Source: Kalmanozyma brasiliensis GHG001
Taxonomy: Eukaryota > Basidiomycota > Ustilaginomycetes > Ustilaginales
Length of the DNA stretch: 64,000 nt
Direction: 5' to 3'
NCBI RefSeq assembly: GCF_000497045.1
Contig: NW_015961959.1
Coordinates: 992,001-1,056,000, forward strand
The first letter of the stretch is position 1. Every line of letters starts with the position of its first letter. The translations under genes were made by a program, and so were the position numbers. The notes under the pieces were generated by a model. The model had not been told where the DNA came from, made no database searches, and saw only the letters and a program-made list of their open reading frames with translations. Shown one piece after another: positions 46,707-56,307 of this stretch.

Positions 46707-47339
46707 GATGGACCACTGACGACGATGATGGTGGTCACGAGTCGAGACGATTTGCTTTTATTCAAAGTCGACTACCAACAGCGATGCTGTTAAGTATGGT
46801 TGGCTTGCGCATTGCGGGGCGGCGACTCGTGGGCAGCAACAGAGAAAAGTGAATTCGAAATTCCCCTTTGGCTGTCAAGACGGCGTTCCGCGGGACTGAA
46901 TTTGAAATTTGATCCCGCGGACGCCCACCTCCTCTGCGCCTTCTCGATTCCGATATCCGGCCTTCGATGGGTTCTTTTCATGTAAGAGGGTTGACCGGCA
47001 CTGCTAACAAGTGCCTGACGAGAAGGAGGAGGGAAGGACGAAGGCGGTTGAATGATTTTCAAGTTGGCCGCCGCAGAGTCGTTAATCAGATGCGACCCTG
47101 GTCGTCGTCCTGCACGCATTCTCAATGAGCTGTCGTGGCGGAATGGTGCCGGCTCCACTGCCCTACCAAGCGACGATCCCATACACGCCCGCCGTAGCTT
47201 TCGAGTGAGAGGTATGATTAACAAGTCCAGATTACAAAGACGATACAGACAGAGATGGACGCATGCAGTCCCCAAAGGTAGTGTGTAGTGGAGGAGTAAT
47301 GACGATGCGATGGGAGCGGAAAGTGCACATCTGGACGGC
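46707..47339. other. ACR3 promoter and P450 3' flank
   Basis: About 630 bp between two minus-strand genes. It holds the inverted repeat at 46888-46920. No gene seen. Confidence 0.5.
46888..46920. promoter_or_regulatory. Inverted repeat in the ACR3 promoter
   Basis: CCGCGGG at 46888-46894 is mirrored by CCCGCGG at 46914-46920 around a 19-bp AT-rich centre. The pair lies 182-214 bp above the ACR3 start. CCG/CGG inverted repeats are typical of Zn2Cys6 factor sites; a regulatory role here is inference. Confidence 0.5.
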
Positions 47340-49013
47340 TCAATCGTCTCTCGCCCTGACCCGGATCTTGTACGGGTTCTTGATAGGCAGTGTGAGCGAG
47401 TCGTCGTATGTCGGCACGTCGTCCCTCAACGCCTGCATGTCGTACTGTACGTCAAAATTGCCCAGGATCTCGGCGACCACGGCGCAGCCCTCGTACGTCG
47501 CGAGCGTCTGACCGAGGCACAACCTCGGACCGGCGTTGAAGGCATGAAACAGATACTGCGAGTAGGTCTTGATGCCCGTCGATCCGTCGTCGCGCTGTTC
47601 AAGGAAGCGTTCGGGTTTGAAGTGCTCGCAATCCTCACCCCAGAGTTCGGGCATGCGGCCCATTGTGTGGTCCTGCCATGTGACGGTCTCGCCCTTTTTG
47701 ATGATCAGATCGGGCAGCTTCTGCGGGCTAGGCACGGCATTGGGCGCGACGTCGGCGTCCGACGATGGCTGGGCATAGGGTCGGATGACATCGTCCTTGA
47801 CGGCCACCTTGAGGTTCTTGGGCACCGACGGATGCAGCCGCAACGTCTCGAGGAAACACGCCTGGACGTAGGTGAGCGAGTTGAGATCGTCGTACGCCAT
47901 GCTGCGGAACGAGGAGCCGGCACCGAGCTTCTCGTGAATCTCCTCGCGCGCCTTTTCGATGCAGTCGGGGTTCTTGGAGAGCTCGAAGAAGAGCCAGCTG
48001 AGCGCTTGGGCGGTGGTGTCTCGACCAGCGATGAGGAAGTTGAGAACAACAGGAAGCAGCTCGTCTCGACTCAGCTTCTGCTCCATGAAGAGGGCCAGGA
48101 GATCCTTGTCGCCCTTGCCAGAGGCGGCCTGGGCCTCACCACGAGCACGTGCGGCCAGGCGAAGGTCGATGATCTCGTAGCAAAAGTTGTGCAGCTCCTT
48201 GATGGTCCTTCGCATCTTCCTTCCCTGGGATGAGAAGAACTCGGTGTATCGCGCTAGCGGATCGACGAAGCGTTCGTCCATGACTCTTTGCGCATAGTCG
48301 AAGTTGGCGGCGAACTCAACGACCCGTTCCAGCCCCTGGACGTCGGTTGGCAGGCACTCGATGTCCGCGCTGAACGCCATGAGCGAGAACGAGCTGAGCG
48401 TGAAGCGGAAGAACAGATCCGCCATGTCGATCTCGGTATTCTTGGCGCTGCCGTCTCGGAAGAGCTGGTTAAGCTTGGAGAGATCGCGCTGGATGGTGCT
48501 CTGCACGTGCGTCCTGAAGTTGCCCACACTGAAGATGTGCGAGGCCATCTTACGTTGCTTCTTCCAGACCTCGCCGTCGGCGACAAAGATGCCGTGCAGG
48601 CTCATGACGTCGCCCATGTTCCTCTGGAAGTTGATGCCCTTTTCGTAGTTCTCAAAGTTGGTCTTCTGCACCCAGCGGATGTACTCGGGACGGTTGATCG
48701 AGGTGATGCGGCCGCCGAGGTAGGGGAACGTGGCAGCCCAGGGTTGACCCCCAGCGCCAATGGACTTTTGCATGATGAGAAACTCATCGAGGAAGCGACG
48801 GCGTTTGGCGGCGATGTCGAGGAGGAAGGGGAGGTTACCGACGAGCGGGAGAGCGCCGGGCACTTCGTTGATGCCCTTACGGTGCGAGGCAAAGATGTAG
48901 CGGTCAGGCGCGATGAAGCAGAGCAGCGCTAGAACGATGACCGAGCCAATGGCGATATGTAGTGATGTGAGCTGCTCGAAGGAGCTCGAGACGGTTGGCA
49001 GCAGCGACGACAT
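47340..49013 (-). CDS. Cytochrome P450 (fatty-acid hydroxylase-like, CYP52/CYP63 type)
   Basis: 557 aa. A membrane anchor spans about residues 18-38. The P450 landmarks follow in order: the I-helix AGRDTTAQ, the K-helix ETLR of ExxR, the meander ERF after HFKPERFL, and the heme loop FHAFNAGPRLCLGQ with Cys499 as the iron ligand. The DGEVWKKQRKMASHIFS block (C-helix) and the overall pattern resemble the CYP52, CYP63 and CYP704 groups that hydroxylate fatty acids and alkanes at the end of the chain. The enzyme would sit in the ER and use a P450 reductase encoded elsewhere. The same-strand neighbour ACR3 lies 630 bp beyond and is probably unrelated. Confidence 0.92.
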   Translation of the reverse strand: MSSLLPTVSSSFEQLTSLHIAIGSVIVLALLCFIAPDRYIFASHRKGINEVPGALPLVGNLPFLLDIAAKRRRFLDEFLIMQKSIGAGGQPWAATFPYLGGRITSINRPEYIRWVQKTNFENYEKGINFQRNMGDVMSLHGIFVADGEVWKKQRKMASHIFSVGNFRTHVQSTIQRDLSKLNQLFRDGSAKNTEIDMADLFFRFTLSSFSLMAFSADIECLPTDVQGLERVVEFAANFDYAQRVMDERFVDPLARYTEFFSSQGRKMRRTIKELHNFCYEIIDLRLAARARGEAQAASGKGDKDLLALFMEQKLSRDELLPVVLNFLIAGRDTTAQALSWLFFELSKNPDCIEKAREEIHEKLGAGSSFRSMAYDDLNSLTYVQACFLETLRLHPSVPKNLKVAVKDDVIRPYAQPSSDADVAPNAVPSPQKLPDLIIKKGETVTWQDHTMGRMPELWGEDCEHFKPERFLEQRDDGSTGIKTYSQYLFHAFNAGPRLCLGQTLATYEGCAVVAEILGNFDVQYDMQALRDDVPTYDDSLTLPIKNPYKIRVRARDD

Positions 49014-50860
49014 ATTCGTTATGGCGTAAACCGGCTAGAGGCGGAAGGTGGGTGATGCGACTTCAATCAAGCGAGAGAGGTCTATTGCATCGTTGCCTTA
49101 TGTACTCTCTTGAACACAATGCTTGGGCCGGCGTAATGGAGCTTCATGGCAGAAGAGGCACAGATGGACGTGAGCAGCACGGTCAACGCCATGATCGCTT
49201 CACGGTCCGCTGAAAGGACGTTTCTTTGGGAGCGAATGGTAAGCGAGGCGCACCGAGCTGGGACCAACATCATCATGTGCGAACGGGCGGCCAACAATGC
49301 TCCGTCAGGGATCCTTGCAGCGCACTGCAGAGTGCATACAAATCTAAGGAGAGCAATCGTGCACCTGTGATCCAGGGTCTCGGAACCAGCGGCTCCCACT
49401 TGCATCTGCCCAAAAGATGAGTAGCCTGCAGGAAGCGTCATCGGACCGGGCTTTTTTTTTGGCAGCGTGATTCCCGCAGCGGCTGTTGGATGAAGTCGAG
49501 ACCACGGCTTCGTTGAAGGCTGAGGCTAATTGCAGAAGCGAGCGGGTCCGTCAGCAGGGCCAAGAAGAGTGGCAGCCGCGATTCTTTGGTCGCGAGGCGA
49601 GCGTGAGCAGCGGCACAGGTCTCTGTGCTGTAAATGAGGCGTCTGCTGCCGCTGCAGCCGCTGTTTGCGGCGTGCAGGCTTTGCGCGTCGGCTCCTACCA
49701 GAGCCGCCGAATTCTGCGCGCCATTTTCGTGATTGAGGTCATGATCCGCAACCTGCAGCCATCGTCAACAATGGTTTCGCCGTCTGAAAGCATCCATCGA
49801 GAAACCACAGCTCGTCTTGCTATTGCAAACGTGCCAAGTGAGCGGCTATCAAGCAGCGCTCGAGAGCGAGACGGTAGGCAATCTGAACAGAGGAACCGCA
49901 ATTTGGTGCAGCGAGGGGCGAGTCTCGGTCTTTTTTTTTTTGTTTTTTTTTGGTAGCAGCCGAGGCTTCACATGTCAGCCGGCCTGCACGCTTTGGGCCC
50001 CTTTCATGGTCCGAAGAAGCGCGGCTGTGACTTTTTTGAAAGGCACCGCGGTTCCGCTCGTTGTCCATCGCAGCCAAGCAAACGGCGCATCCTGTCTCGC
50101 AGGGTTTGAACAGCTCGGTGTCCAGCTCGACAGGGTCGTTGGTTCATGCAGTGAATGCCTTTTGGATGTGGTTGCAGCCGACCGCGGTTCCACCACCTCT
50201 CTGCGAGGAACCGTATATCGCCGATCCGAACCAGCTCATCTGCCGATGTCACACCAGCCCCTGATGGACCGAATCTACATCGCAGAGATCCAAGGCTCGA
50301 CTTATCCTTTGGTGAGCATCAAAGCATAGACAGCGTGAAGGCACAAGGCCCGAGGATGATCGAAGACAGGTGGAGGGCGAGCCCTCGATCCTTTTCGAAC
50401 GAGAAGTCCGATCGCCCTGCGTACGACAAGCGTTGCTTCCATCGTCGCAACCTGGACCGATGTCCAGCTCGGAATCCGCTCTGTGAAGTCGCGCTGATCT
50501 ACATTGGATGATCACAATCCATGCACAAGCCATGGAAGCCGGCTGCTGTTTCCTGAGCAAGAAGGTCGCTCATCCGCAAATCCACTTATGCAAGATTGAG
50601 GTCACTTCTGCAACGCTGTCGACGCAGGACTTTGAACCAGCCCAAAGGGATCGCTCAGTCCACAAGCTTTCGTCAACATCGCCATGTCAGTAGTTTGAAG
50701 CCGTTCAACCAGTGTAGATGATGTGCTGTATGTCAAGAGGATCCTGATGTGGTATGTACAGACCCGAAAGATCGGCGAAGTGAGGCCTGCGCTGTTCGTG
50801 AGATGTGGTCGAAGCATTTCGCCAACCGATCTGGTATTCGATTCGAGTGGGTTGCAGGTG
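49014..50860. other. Long gene-free region between P450 and V-ATPase f genes
   Basis: About 1.85 kb. Open frames such as plus 49486-49956 look spurious (mixed composition, Phe runs from a T tract). Homopolymer T tracts lie near 49452 and 49931. I see no tRNA, rRNA or repeat family and no splice set joining into a recognisable protein. Confidence 0.45.
49931..49951 (+). repeat. Interrupted poly-T tract
   Basis: Eleven T, one G and nine T in a row. A low-complexity tract that may mark a nucleosome-poor region or simply be a replication-slippage site. Confidence 0.8.
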
Positions 50861-51226
50861 CTATAGCTGAATGCGGCTATATCTTCTGTGAACGCCGAGC
50901 TGACACCCGCAGAAGGCGATGAAGGCAATATAGATGATGGCTGCAATGTAGCATGTCTGGCCGACCGCCTTTCCGTCTTCTGGGTCGTCCGTGCTGCCCA
51001 TGAGTGCGGGCCAGTCGTGCGAGAAGCCGTAGCCGAAGATGGCGAGAATGACGGCACCGAATACAGATACCACTGTGCAGCAGGTCGCTGTGTCCACCAA
51101 GAAGAACAGTATTGAGAAGCAGTATCGTCTACGTCAGCTTCTCGTCCACTAGGCTCGGCTCGGCTCGATCCCCATGAACATATACTCACCGAGACCACTG
51201 CCGACTACGGGCCGTGCCATCGACAT
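50861..51226 (-). CDS. V-ATPase subunit f (RNase kappa-like membrane protein), spliced
   Basis: Exons 51226-51190 and 51087-50861 join across a 102-nt intron (GTGAGT to GACACAG), giving 87 aa. The spliced product begins MSMARPVVGSGLATCCTVV and has two membrane helices around a loop with STDDPEDG. The pattern (RPVV, then ATCC, then DPEDG, then a second helix ending in a Cys-Gln pair and Arg-Arg) matches the yeast V-ATPase subunit f, the fungal relative of animal RNase kappa. It is part of the V0 membrane sector that acidifies vacuoles and Golgi. Without splicing the N-terminus is lost. The gene is divergent from PSO2 across a short promoter. Confidence 0.88.
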
Positions 51227-51598
51227 GTTTGCGGTGTGTGCTATGAGATGGATTGGTGACGGTGGTGGGTAAGATCCTTTGCGATCAACAAAGAGCAACA
51301 CTGGCCGCAGCTGCGAGTGTGTGACGAGCCACAGCTTCGAAGGCCCCTGCGCCTTGGCTAACCTAACACCCTGCACGTGACAATTCTGACTGAGCCATCT
51401 GCAGCCGCAAAAGTATCAAATTTCTCTCTCTGTGAACCCTGAGCGTGGCGGGAAAGTTGCATGCAAGCAAGCGTGGAGGTGCAGCTTGCGGAGTGTCAAC
51501 TTTTGGTTAAGCTGCTCAGCCACCGCTCTCCAACACCATCAGTGACCGCTGCCACATCCTTCCGTGTCAATCTCTCGTCAGGGCGATGCAAGGACAAA
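51227..51598. other. Short divergent promoter, V-ATPase f and PSO2
   Basis: About 370 bp from the V-ATPase f start to the preferred PSO2 ATG, or 234 bp to the earlier ATG at 51461. No TATA box stands out. Confidence 0.5.
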
Positions 51599-54154
51599 AT
51601 GGCACCTGCAAGCGTCGCCTCTCCTCCCAAGAGGCGCAAGCTTTCTACTTCACCGTCTAAAGTGGCGGGTCCAAGCGGCTCGGCGCAGCCCTCCCTTCTC
51701 TCCTTCTTTGGCAATGGTCCGCCAAGAGCATCGTCACCATCGCCTTCGGACTCTCTAAGGCGCACACCATCAGATCAGCGGCAGCTCACCAATGCTCCTG
51801 CAGACGATGCCAAAGCAGAACGCACCGCCGAGTGTCCAATATGCGCCAAAAGCGTCCCCTTCAACACAGTCGAAGCCCACGTCAATACCTGTCTCGACGC
51901 TGCAGACTCGATAGCACCTGAGCCACAGATTCTCAGAGATCACGTCAACGAGCAGCCTGTCGCACCACCAAATGATGTAGCGACCAGGCAGGAGTGCTCT
52001 CCTGCGCCGCCTCTTGACTCTCCGGCTTCTCTCAACCAGACCTCGACGCATCCGACAGTGCCACCCCAGGCCGTCAAGCTCACATCAATATCGGAGCTAG
52101 CATCAACATTGGATGCCTCGGTCGCTCCCACAAACGAAACTATGTCGACTTCGGTCGGGACCAGGACTCCATCGTCCCGTTTAGCCTCAGTCAAGAAGGC
52201 AGCCTCGTCTGCTTTCACAGTGCTGATGCAGTCTCACTCCGAGTCGAAGCAGTGGGCCACAGCAGATGCAGTCGAAGCAGCAAACTATCGCGGCAAGGCG
52301 AGGTCACGACCCGAAGCTCGTACCGCTCCCTTCTACAAGGCGCTCGAAGGCATGCCAATCACCGTTGATGCCTTCCGCTTTGGCAAAATCGAAGGCTGCC
52401 GCGGCTACTTTCTCACCCACTTCCACAGCGACCATTACGGAGGCATGACTGCCAACTGGAATCATGGTCCCATCTATTGTAGTGTCACTACCGCCAATCT
52501 TTGCCACACTCACCTCGGTGTCGATCGGCAATGGCTCCGGCCGCTCCCGATGGAAGTCGCCGTACCTGTTCCGGACAGCGGAGGCGTCATGGTCACCTGC
52601 ATCGAAGCCAACCACTGTCCTGGCTCATGTCTTTTCCTCTTCGAAGGGCCGCAGACATCCCAGCTTCTCTCGCGAAATCATGCAAGTCCCTACATCGGCA
52701 CCGGCAAGATCTTTCGCTACTTGCATTGCGGTGATTTTCGTGCAAGCCCTGTGCACACGAATCATCCCTCGATAGCTGGCAAGAAGCTGGATATAATCTA
52801 CCTCGATACGACCTATTGCAACCCACGCTACTGTTTCCCAGCGCAGGACCAGGTCATCGAGGCTTGCGCCGAGCTGGTACGTCGCATCGTACCCGAAGCC
52901 CAGCTGGAAGCGAACCGGGCGGCTGTCAAGACGGAGGGTGAAGCGGAAGACTGGACTGTAGCACCGCCTCGTCGGACAAAGAACAGTATCGATACGAACA
53001 GCGCATCTGCTAACGCGTTCAAAGGCTGGCTCAGCACGAAAGTGGAGAATGCCGACGGCACCCTTTCAGCTTTGCCACTCCCGTCAATATCAAGAGACTC
53101 GAGCTTCAACGATCTCAAGACGGAGGACGCATCAGATACAGCTTCCGTCAAGCAAGAAGAAACACAGGACGACGATCTCAATTATGACGACGAGGAGTTC
53201 TTCTACGGGGAGCAGCGAGACGACTTTCCCGACGAGGATCCCGTCGATGCATCGGAAGACTCGCCTGCGCCACGTGTCAAGCTCGAGCCATCGGAAGACG
53301 CCCTGCTCGACTTTCAGGCGGACTTGAAAGCAGAACCGCCAGTCACAGATGCAATTCAGCAAGAGATTAAAGCGGAGGTCAAAGCGGAAGAGCAGGTCAG
53401 CACCGACATCAAGCCGGACGCATCCGCGGACACCAAGCCTGCATCCAACTGGCTTGCCAAGCATTCCGAGTCCTCACGCGACGCAGTCTCCACCACGCGA
53501 CGTCGCGACGGCGGTCGTCTCCTCGTCGTCATCGGCACCTACACCATCGGCAAAGAGCGCATCGTCAAAGCCGTCGCTCGCGCCATGCACTCCAAGATCT
53601 TCTGCATGGACTCGCGCAAGTACCGCGTCTACGCCCAACTCGAAGACCCTGAGCTGCACTCGATGCTCACCCGCTCCCCCTCCGCCGCAGTGCACGTCAC
53701 CAACCTGCATGCGATCAACGGCGAAGGTCTTCGGGATGTCGCCGCCGCCCTTCGCACGCGTGGGCACGACTTCACCCACGCAGTAGCCTTCCGTCCCACA
53801 GGGTGGACATACAAGCCGCCGGCTGGCATGGACACCGTCTCTCCCTCCCTCGACCGCCTCATCCAGTGGAACCAAGGTCGTACATTCGGTTGTCAGAACC
53901 TCTACCCGACGCGCGACAGCACGCCGGACTACATGATCTACGGCGTGCCCTATTCCGAGCACTCGAGCTTCTTCGAGCTCACGGCATTCGCGCTGAGCAC
54001 GCGGTACGATCGCATCATCGCCACCGTCAACGTGGGCAGTCCGGCGAGTCGGGCCAAGATGGCCAAGTGGTTCGAAAAATGGATGCTCGAGAAGCGACGC
54101 AGGGAAAAGAACGGTTTGGGTGAGCTCGAGGCTCGTGCCGTCACCTACTGGTAA
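51599..54154 (+). CDS. PSO2: DNA interstrand crosslink repair nuclease PSO2/SNM1
   Basis: 851 aa from ATG 51599 (acaaaATGgca). An in-frame ATG at 51461 would add 46 residues; I prefer the later one for context and because the basic PPKRRK nuclear signal then starts the protein. A PIP box QPSLLSFF spans 30-37. A UBZ4 finger uses Cys79, Cys82, His94 and Cys98. The metallo-beta-lactamase core has HFHSDH (274-279) and CGDFRASP. A linker of about 200 residues (440-640), acidic and rich in short Val/Leu/Ile-Lys-x-Glu motifs, interrupts the nuclease before the beta-CASP part (VIGTYTIGKERI, later YSEHSSF). This 5' exonuclease digests past crosslinks. The combination of PCNA- and ubiquitin-binding modules is complete. 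Confidence 0.93.
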   Translation: MAPASVASPPKRRKLSTSPSKVAGPSGSAQPSLLSFFGNGPPRASSPSPSDSLRRTPSDQRQLTNAPADDAKAERTAECPICAKSVPFNTVEAHVNTCLDAADSIAPEPQILRDHVNEQPVAPPNDVATRQECSPAPPLDSPASLNQTSTHPTVPPQAVKLTSISELASTLDASVAPTNETMSTSVGTRTPSSRLASVKKAASSAFTVLMQSHSESKQWATADAVEAANYRGKARSRPEARTAPFYKALEGMPITVDAFRFGKIEGCRGYFLTHFHSDHYGGMTANWNHGPIYCSVTTANLCHTHLGVDRQWLRPLPMEVAVPVPDSGGVMVTCIEANHCPGSCLFLFEGPQTSQLLSRNHASPYIGTGKIFRYLHCGDFRASPVHTNHPSIAGKKLDIIYLDTTYCNPRYCFPAQDQVIEACAELVRRIVPEAQLEANRAAVKTEGEAEDWTVAPPRRTKNSIDTNSASANAFKGWLSTKVENADGTLSALPLPSISRDSSFNDLKTEDASDTASVKQEETQDDDLNYDDEEFFYGEQRDDFPDEDPVDASEDSPAPRVKLEPSEDALLDFQADLKAEPPVTDAIQQEIKAEVKAEEQVSTDIKPDASADTKPASNWLAKHSESSRDAVSTTRRRDGGRLLVVIGTYTIGKERIVKAVARAMHSKIFCMDSRKYRVYAQLEDPELHSMLTRSPSAAVHVTNLHAINGEGLRDVAAALRTRGHDFTHAVAFRPTGWTYKPPAGMDTVSPSLDRLIQWNQGRTFGCQNLYPTRDSTPDYMIYGVPYSEHSSFFELTAFALSTRYDRIIATVNVGSPASRAKMAKWFEKWMLEKRRREKNGLGELEARAVTYW
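52949..53440 (+). other. Linker of PSO2 with clustered SUMO-acceptor consensus motifs
   Basis: Residues about 443-607 of PSO2. Seven psi-Lys-x-Glu motifs are visible at Lys444 (VKTE), Lys507 (LKTE), Lys518 (VKQE), Lys561 (VKLE), Lys577 (LKAE), Lys591 (IKAE) and Lys595 (VKAE), plus IKPD at Lys605. Several are followed by further acidic residues, which favours SUMO conjugation. Modification itself is inferred. Confidence 0.7.
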
Positions 54155-54200
54155 CCCTTCACACATATTGATAGCGAACATAATATACAATTGCACACAT

Positions 54201-55964
54201 CTACAACCTCTCCAATTTGAACCGAGCCAGGAGGGTCGAATGCGTCTCTCGGCCCTTCAAATCGAGCAGTCGGATGAACTTCCACCCTTGCGCCGCATAT
54301 GTAAGTCTGACAGTAGCGACGGCGAACATGGGATTCCTAGCAAATCGATCGTCGCTCTTGACCATGATGCGCAAGAAGGCCAGTTCGTCGTGTTCAAAGT
54401 CCCACTCGAGCGTCTCGTGCCAAATCGGATCGGTGGGGATGGGCTGTTCGCCCTTGTGCACGATCCCCAGCTTGTGCTGCTTGTACGCCTTGGTCTTTCG
54501 TTTCTCCGGTTCGCCCTCGAGATCGGTGGGGAGGATGAGGGTGCAGCTGAGGTAGGGACGGATGTCGTCGGCGTCCTTGCCCTTGGGTAGGGGCAGATCG
54601 GTTGCTCCTGCAATGTGCAGTTTGAGTCGGTGCTTACCGAGGGAGGTGTTTCCATCGCCACCCATACGCAGTCCGGGAGGCTTGAGAACGTATCCGTCGG
54701 AACCCGAAAAGAGCGCTTCGTTGAGCTGGACACTCGCATCGAACGTCTGCCAGTTGAGCGCGCACACTTGCGCCCCCACTCCCCAGAACGGCACCGGGTT
54801 GAGGTTTTTCGAACTGATGCGCGTGCCTTTCGGGTAGACGCGCATGAGGTGTTCGGCATTGTGCTTCTTGATCGCCTCTGCCTGTTTGGGGAGCAGATCC
54901 AACAGGCCCGTTTCGGAGATGTTGATCAGATGGTCGTGCGGACCGTTGGTGAGCGTCGTCTCGTACCACGACGAGTTGACGGGTTTCACCGACTGCGCGT
55001 ACACGCCCAAGGCGCAGAGTTCCGGGATGATCCCCGCCTTCTTCGCCTCATTCCGTGCGGATTTGTTCTTTGTCTCCTCCTCATCGTCCTCCTCCCCGGG
55101 TTTCTCGACGGGCGGCTCGTTTGAGAGGTGGAATTCGACCATGACGGCGATCTTGGCACCGAGGTGGTCGAGCGATGTATGCTCACTCGCAGGTTCACCC
55201 TTTTCAACGGGACCAGAGATGAGCAGATCGCCCCATACCTCGTGCATGATCTCCACCAGTCGCTTCTGCCCCGCGTGTCCACAGTGGTTTTCGAGACTCA
55301 ACAGAACGGGTGCCACCTTGAACGACCCATCCCGTGCAGCCTTGGCTTCCTCCTTCTGGATCGCCTGCTTCATGGTCTCGCAGACGGCGCGGAAGGGGAT
55401 GTGCGACGCCAGGGTGTAGCCGTGCGTCACCTTGGGTTCCGCAGGATCGTCCTCGTTGTCCCACGCGTCGATCTCGACGCATCTCGCACCTGTCACGAGC
55501 ACGTGCTCGTAAGCCACCGCGGAGGAGCTGCCGTAGAGTTGGTGCGCAAGGAGGTACGTGTTGTGGGACGAGCTGACAAAGTACTCGCTCAGCGGGCGGG
55601 AGCGATCGCGCACATAGTCCGGAACTTCGATGTGGGACTGGTCGACAAGCGTTTTCAGGGGATCGGAGCTCGTCGCCTGCGGGTCATCGAGCGAGGCGTC
55701 GGCGGCGGAGAGCAGGTTCTCGTTGACGAGGAACTGACGCAGGGCGTGGCTGATGCGCAGCTCCGACTTGGTGATCTTGGTGCGACGTGCGGCGTGTCCA
55801 CCGCCAGCGATCGAGTCAAATTCGACCTCTTCACCGAGGTTGTCGCCGCCTCCATCGGGGTCGGCGGCCGAGGTGCGGGAGAAGGGGTTGAGCTTGGCGA
55901 ATTTCGAGGTGAGGACCGAGGGTGCCGCCTGGCCATCCTTGGTGTTGGGATCGTTGTCGGACAT
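54201..55964 (-). CDS. PLC1: Phosphoinositide-specific phospholipase C (compact delta-type)
   Basis: 587 aa from ATG 55964; upstream codons to 56102 contain no ATG. The X half holds His134 (SSSHNTYL) and His181 (HGYTLASHI), the acid/base pair, and the calcium ligands Asn135, Glu164, Asp166 and Glu225 (SLENHC). The Y half has LMRVYPKGTRISSKNLNPVPFWGVGAQVCALNWQ, and a C2 domain follows (KLHIAGATDLPLPKG to the end). The enzyme splits PI(4,5)P2 into diacylglycerol and inositol trisphosphate. The N-terminus before X is only about 120 residues; I see no PH domain and no clear EF-hand calcium loop, unlike yeast Plc1. It converges with PSO2, with 46 bp between stops. Confidence 0.93.
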   Translation of the reverse strand: MSDNDPNTKDGQAAPSVLTSKFAKLNPFSRTSAADPDGGGDNLGEEVEFDSIAGGGHAARRTKITKSELRISHALRQFLVNENLLSAADASLDDPQATSSDPLKTLVDQSHIEVPDYVRDRSRPLSEYFVSSSHNTYLLAHQLYGSSSAVAYEHVLVTGARCVEIDAWDNEDDPAEPKVTHGYTLASHIPFRAVCETMKQAIQKEEAKAARDGSFKVAPVLLSLENHCGHAGQKRLVEIMHEVWGDLLISGPVEKGEPASEHTSLDHLGAKIAVMVEFHLSNEPPVEKPGEEDDEEETKNKSARNEAKKAGIIPELCALGVYAQSVKPVNSSWYETTLTNGPHDHLINISETGLLDLLPKQAEAIKKHNAEHLMRVYPKGTRISSKNLNPVPFWGVGAQVCALNWQTFDASVQLNEALFSGSDGYVLKPPGLRMGGDGNTSLGKHRLKLHIAGATDLPLPKGKDADDIRPYLSCTLILPTDLEGEPEKRKTKAYKQHKLGIVHKGEQPIPTDPIWHETLEWDFEHDELAFLRIMVKSDDRFARNPMFAVATVRLTYAAQGWKFIRLLDLKGRETHSTLLARFKLERL

Positions 55965-56307
55965 GGTCGGCACGCTTTCGATGGGTTTGTCTAGAGGATG
56001 GTGGGGTCGAGAGAGGGGGAGGACGATACACTGAGCCGACTTGCTGGGTCGTCCGAGTGTGCGAGGTGGACAGCGTCTGATGCAGGCACGCGCAGCTGTC
56101 AAGCCAGGAAGTGTGGAGCAATGCAGCGCACAGACTCGGGTTGAAAGCGCTCAAATTTCATACGCCGCCTCGTCTTTCCCGAACAATTGGCGCTCGAGCC
56201 AAGCTTGCTCGAATTTACCGTCCGAAAAAGATCCCGCTGAGACCCTTTCCTTCTCGAATCCGATTGCCTGTTGCTCTTCTCACACCATCATCACGTCAAC
56301 TTTCACG
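55965..56307. other. Divergent promoter, PLC and Tic20-like genes
   Basis: About 340 bp shared by two divergent genes. No clear element or gene. Confidence 0.5.

Noticed and set aside
44128..49013. Functional cluster of alcohol dehydrogenase, ACR3 and P450
   Set aside because: The families have unrelated roles and different strands; adjacency alone is not evidence.
49486..49956. 156-aa open frame in the gap after the P450
   Set aside because: Mixed composition and a Phe run coming from the poly-T tract; no domain or conserved look.
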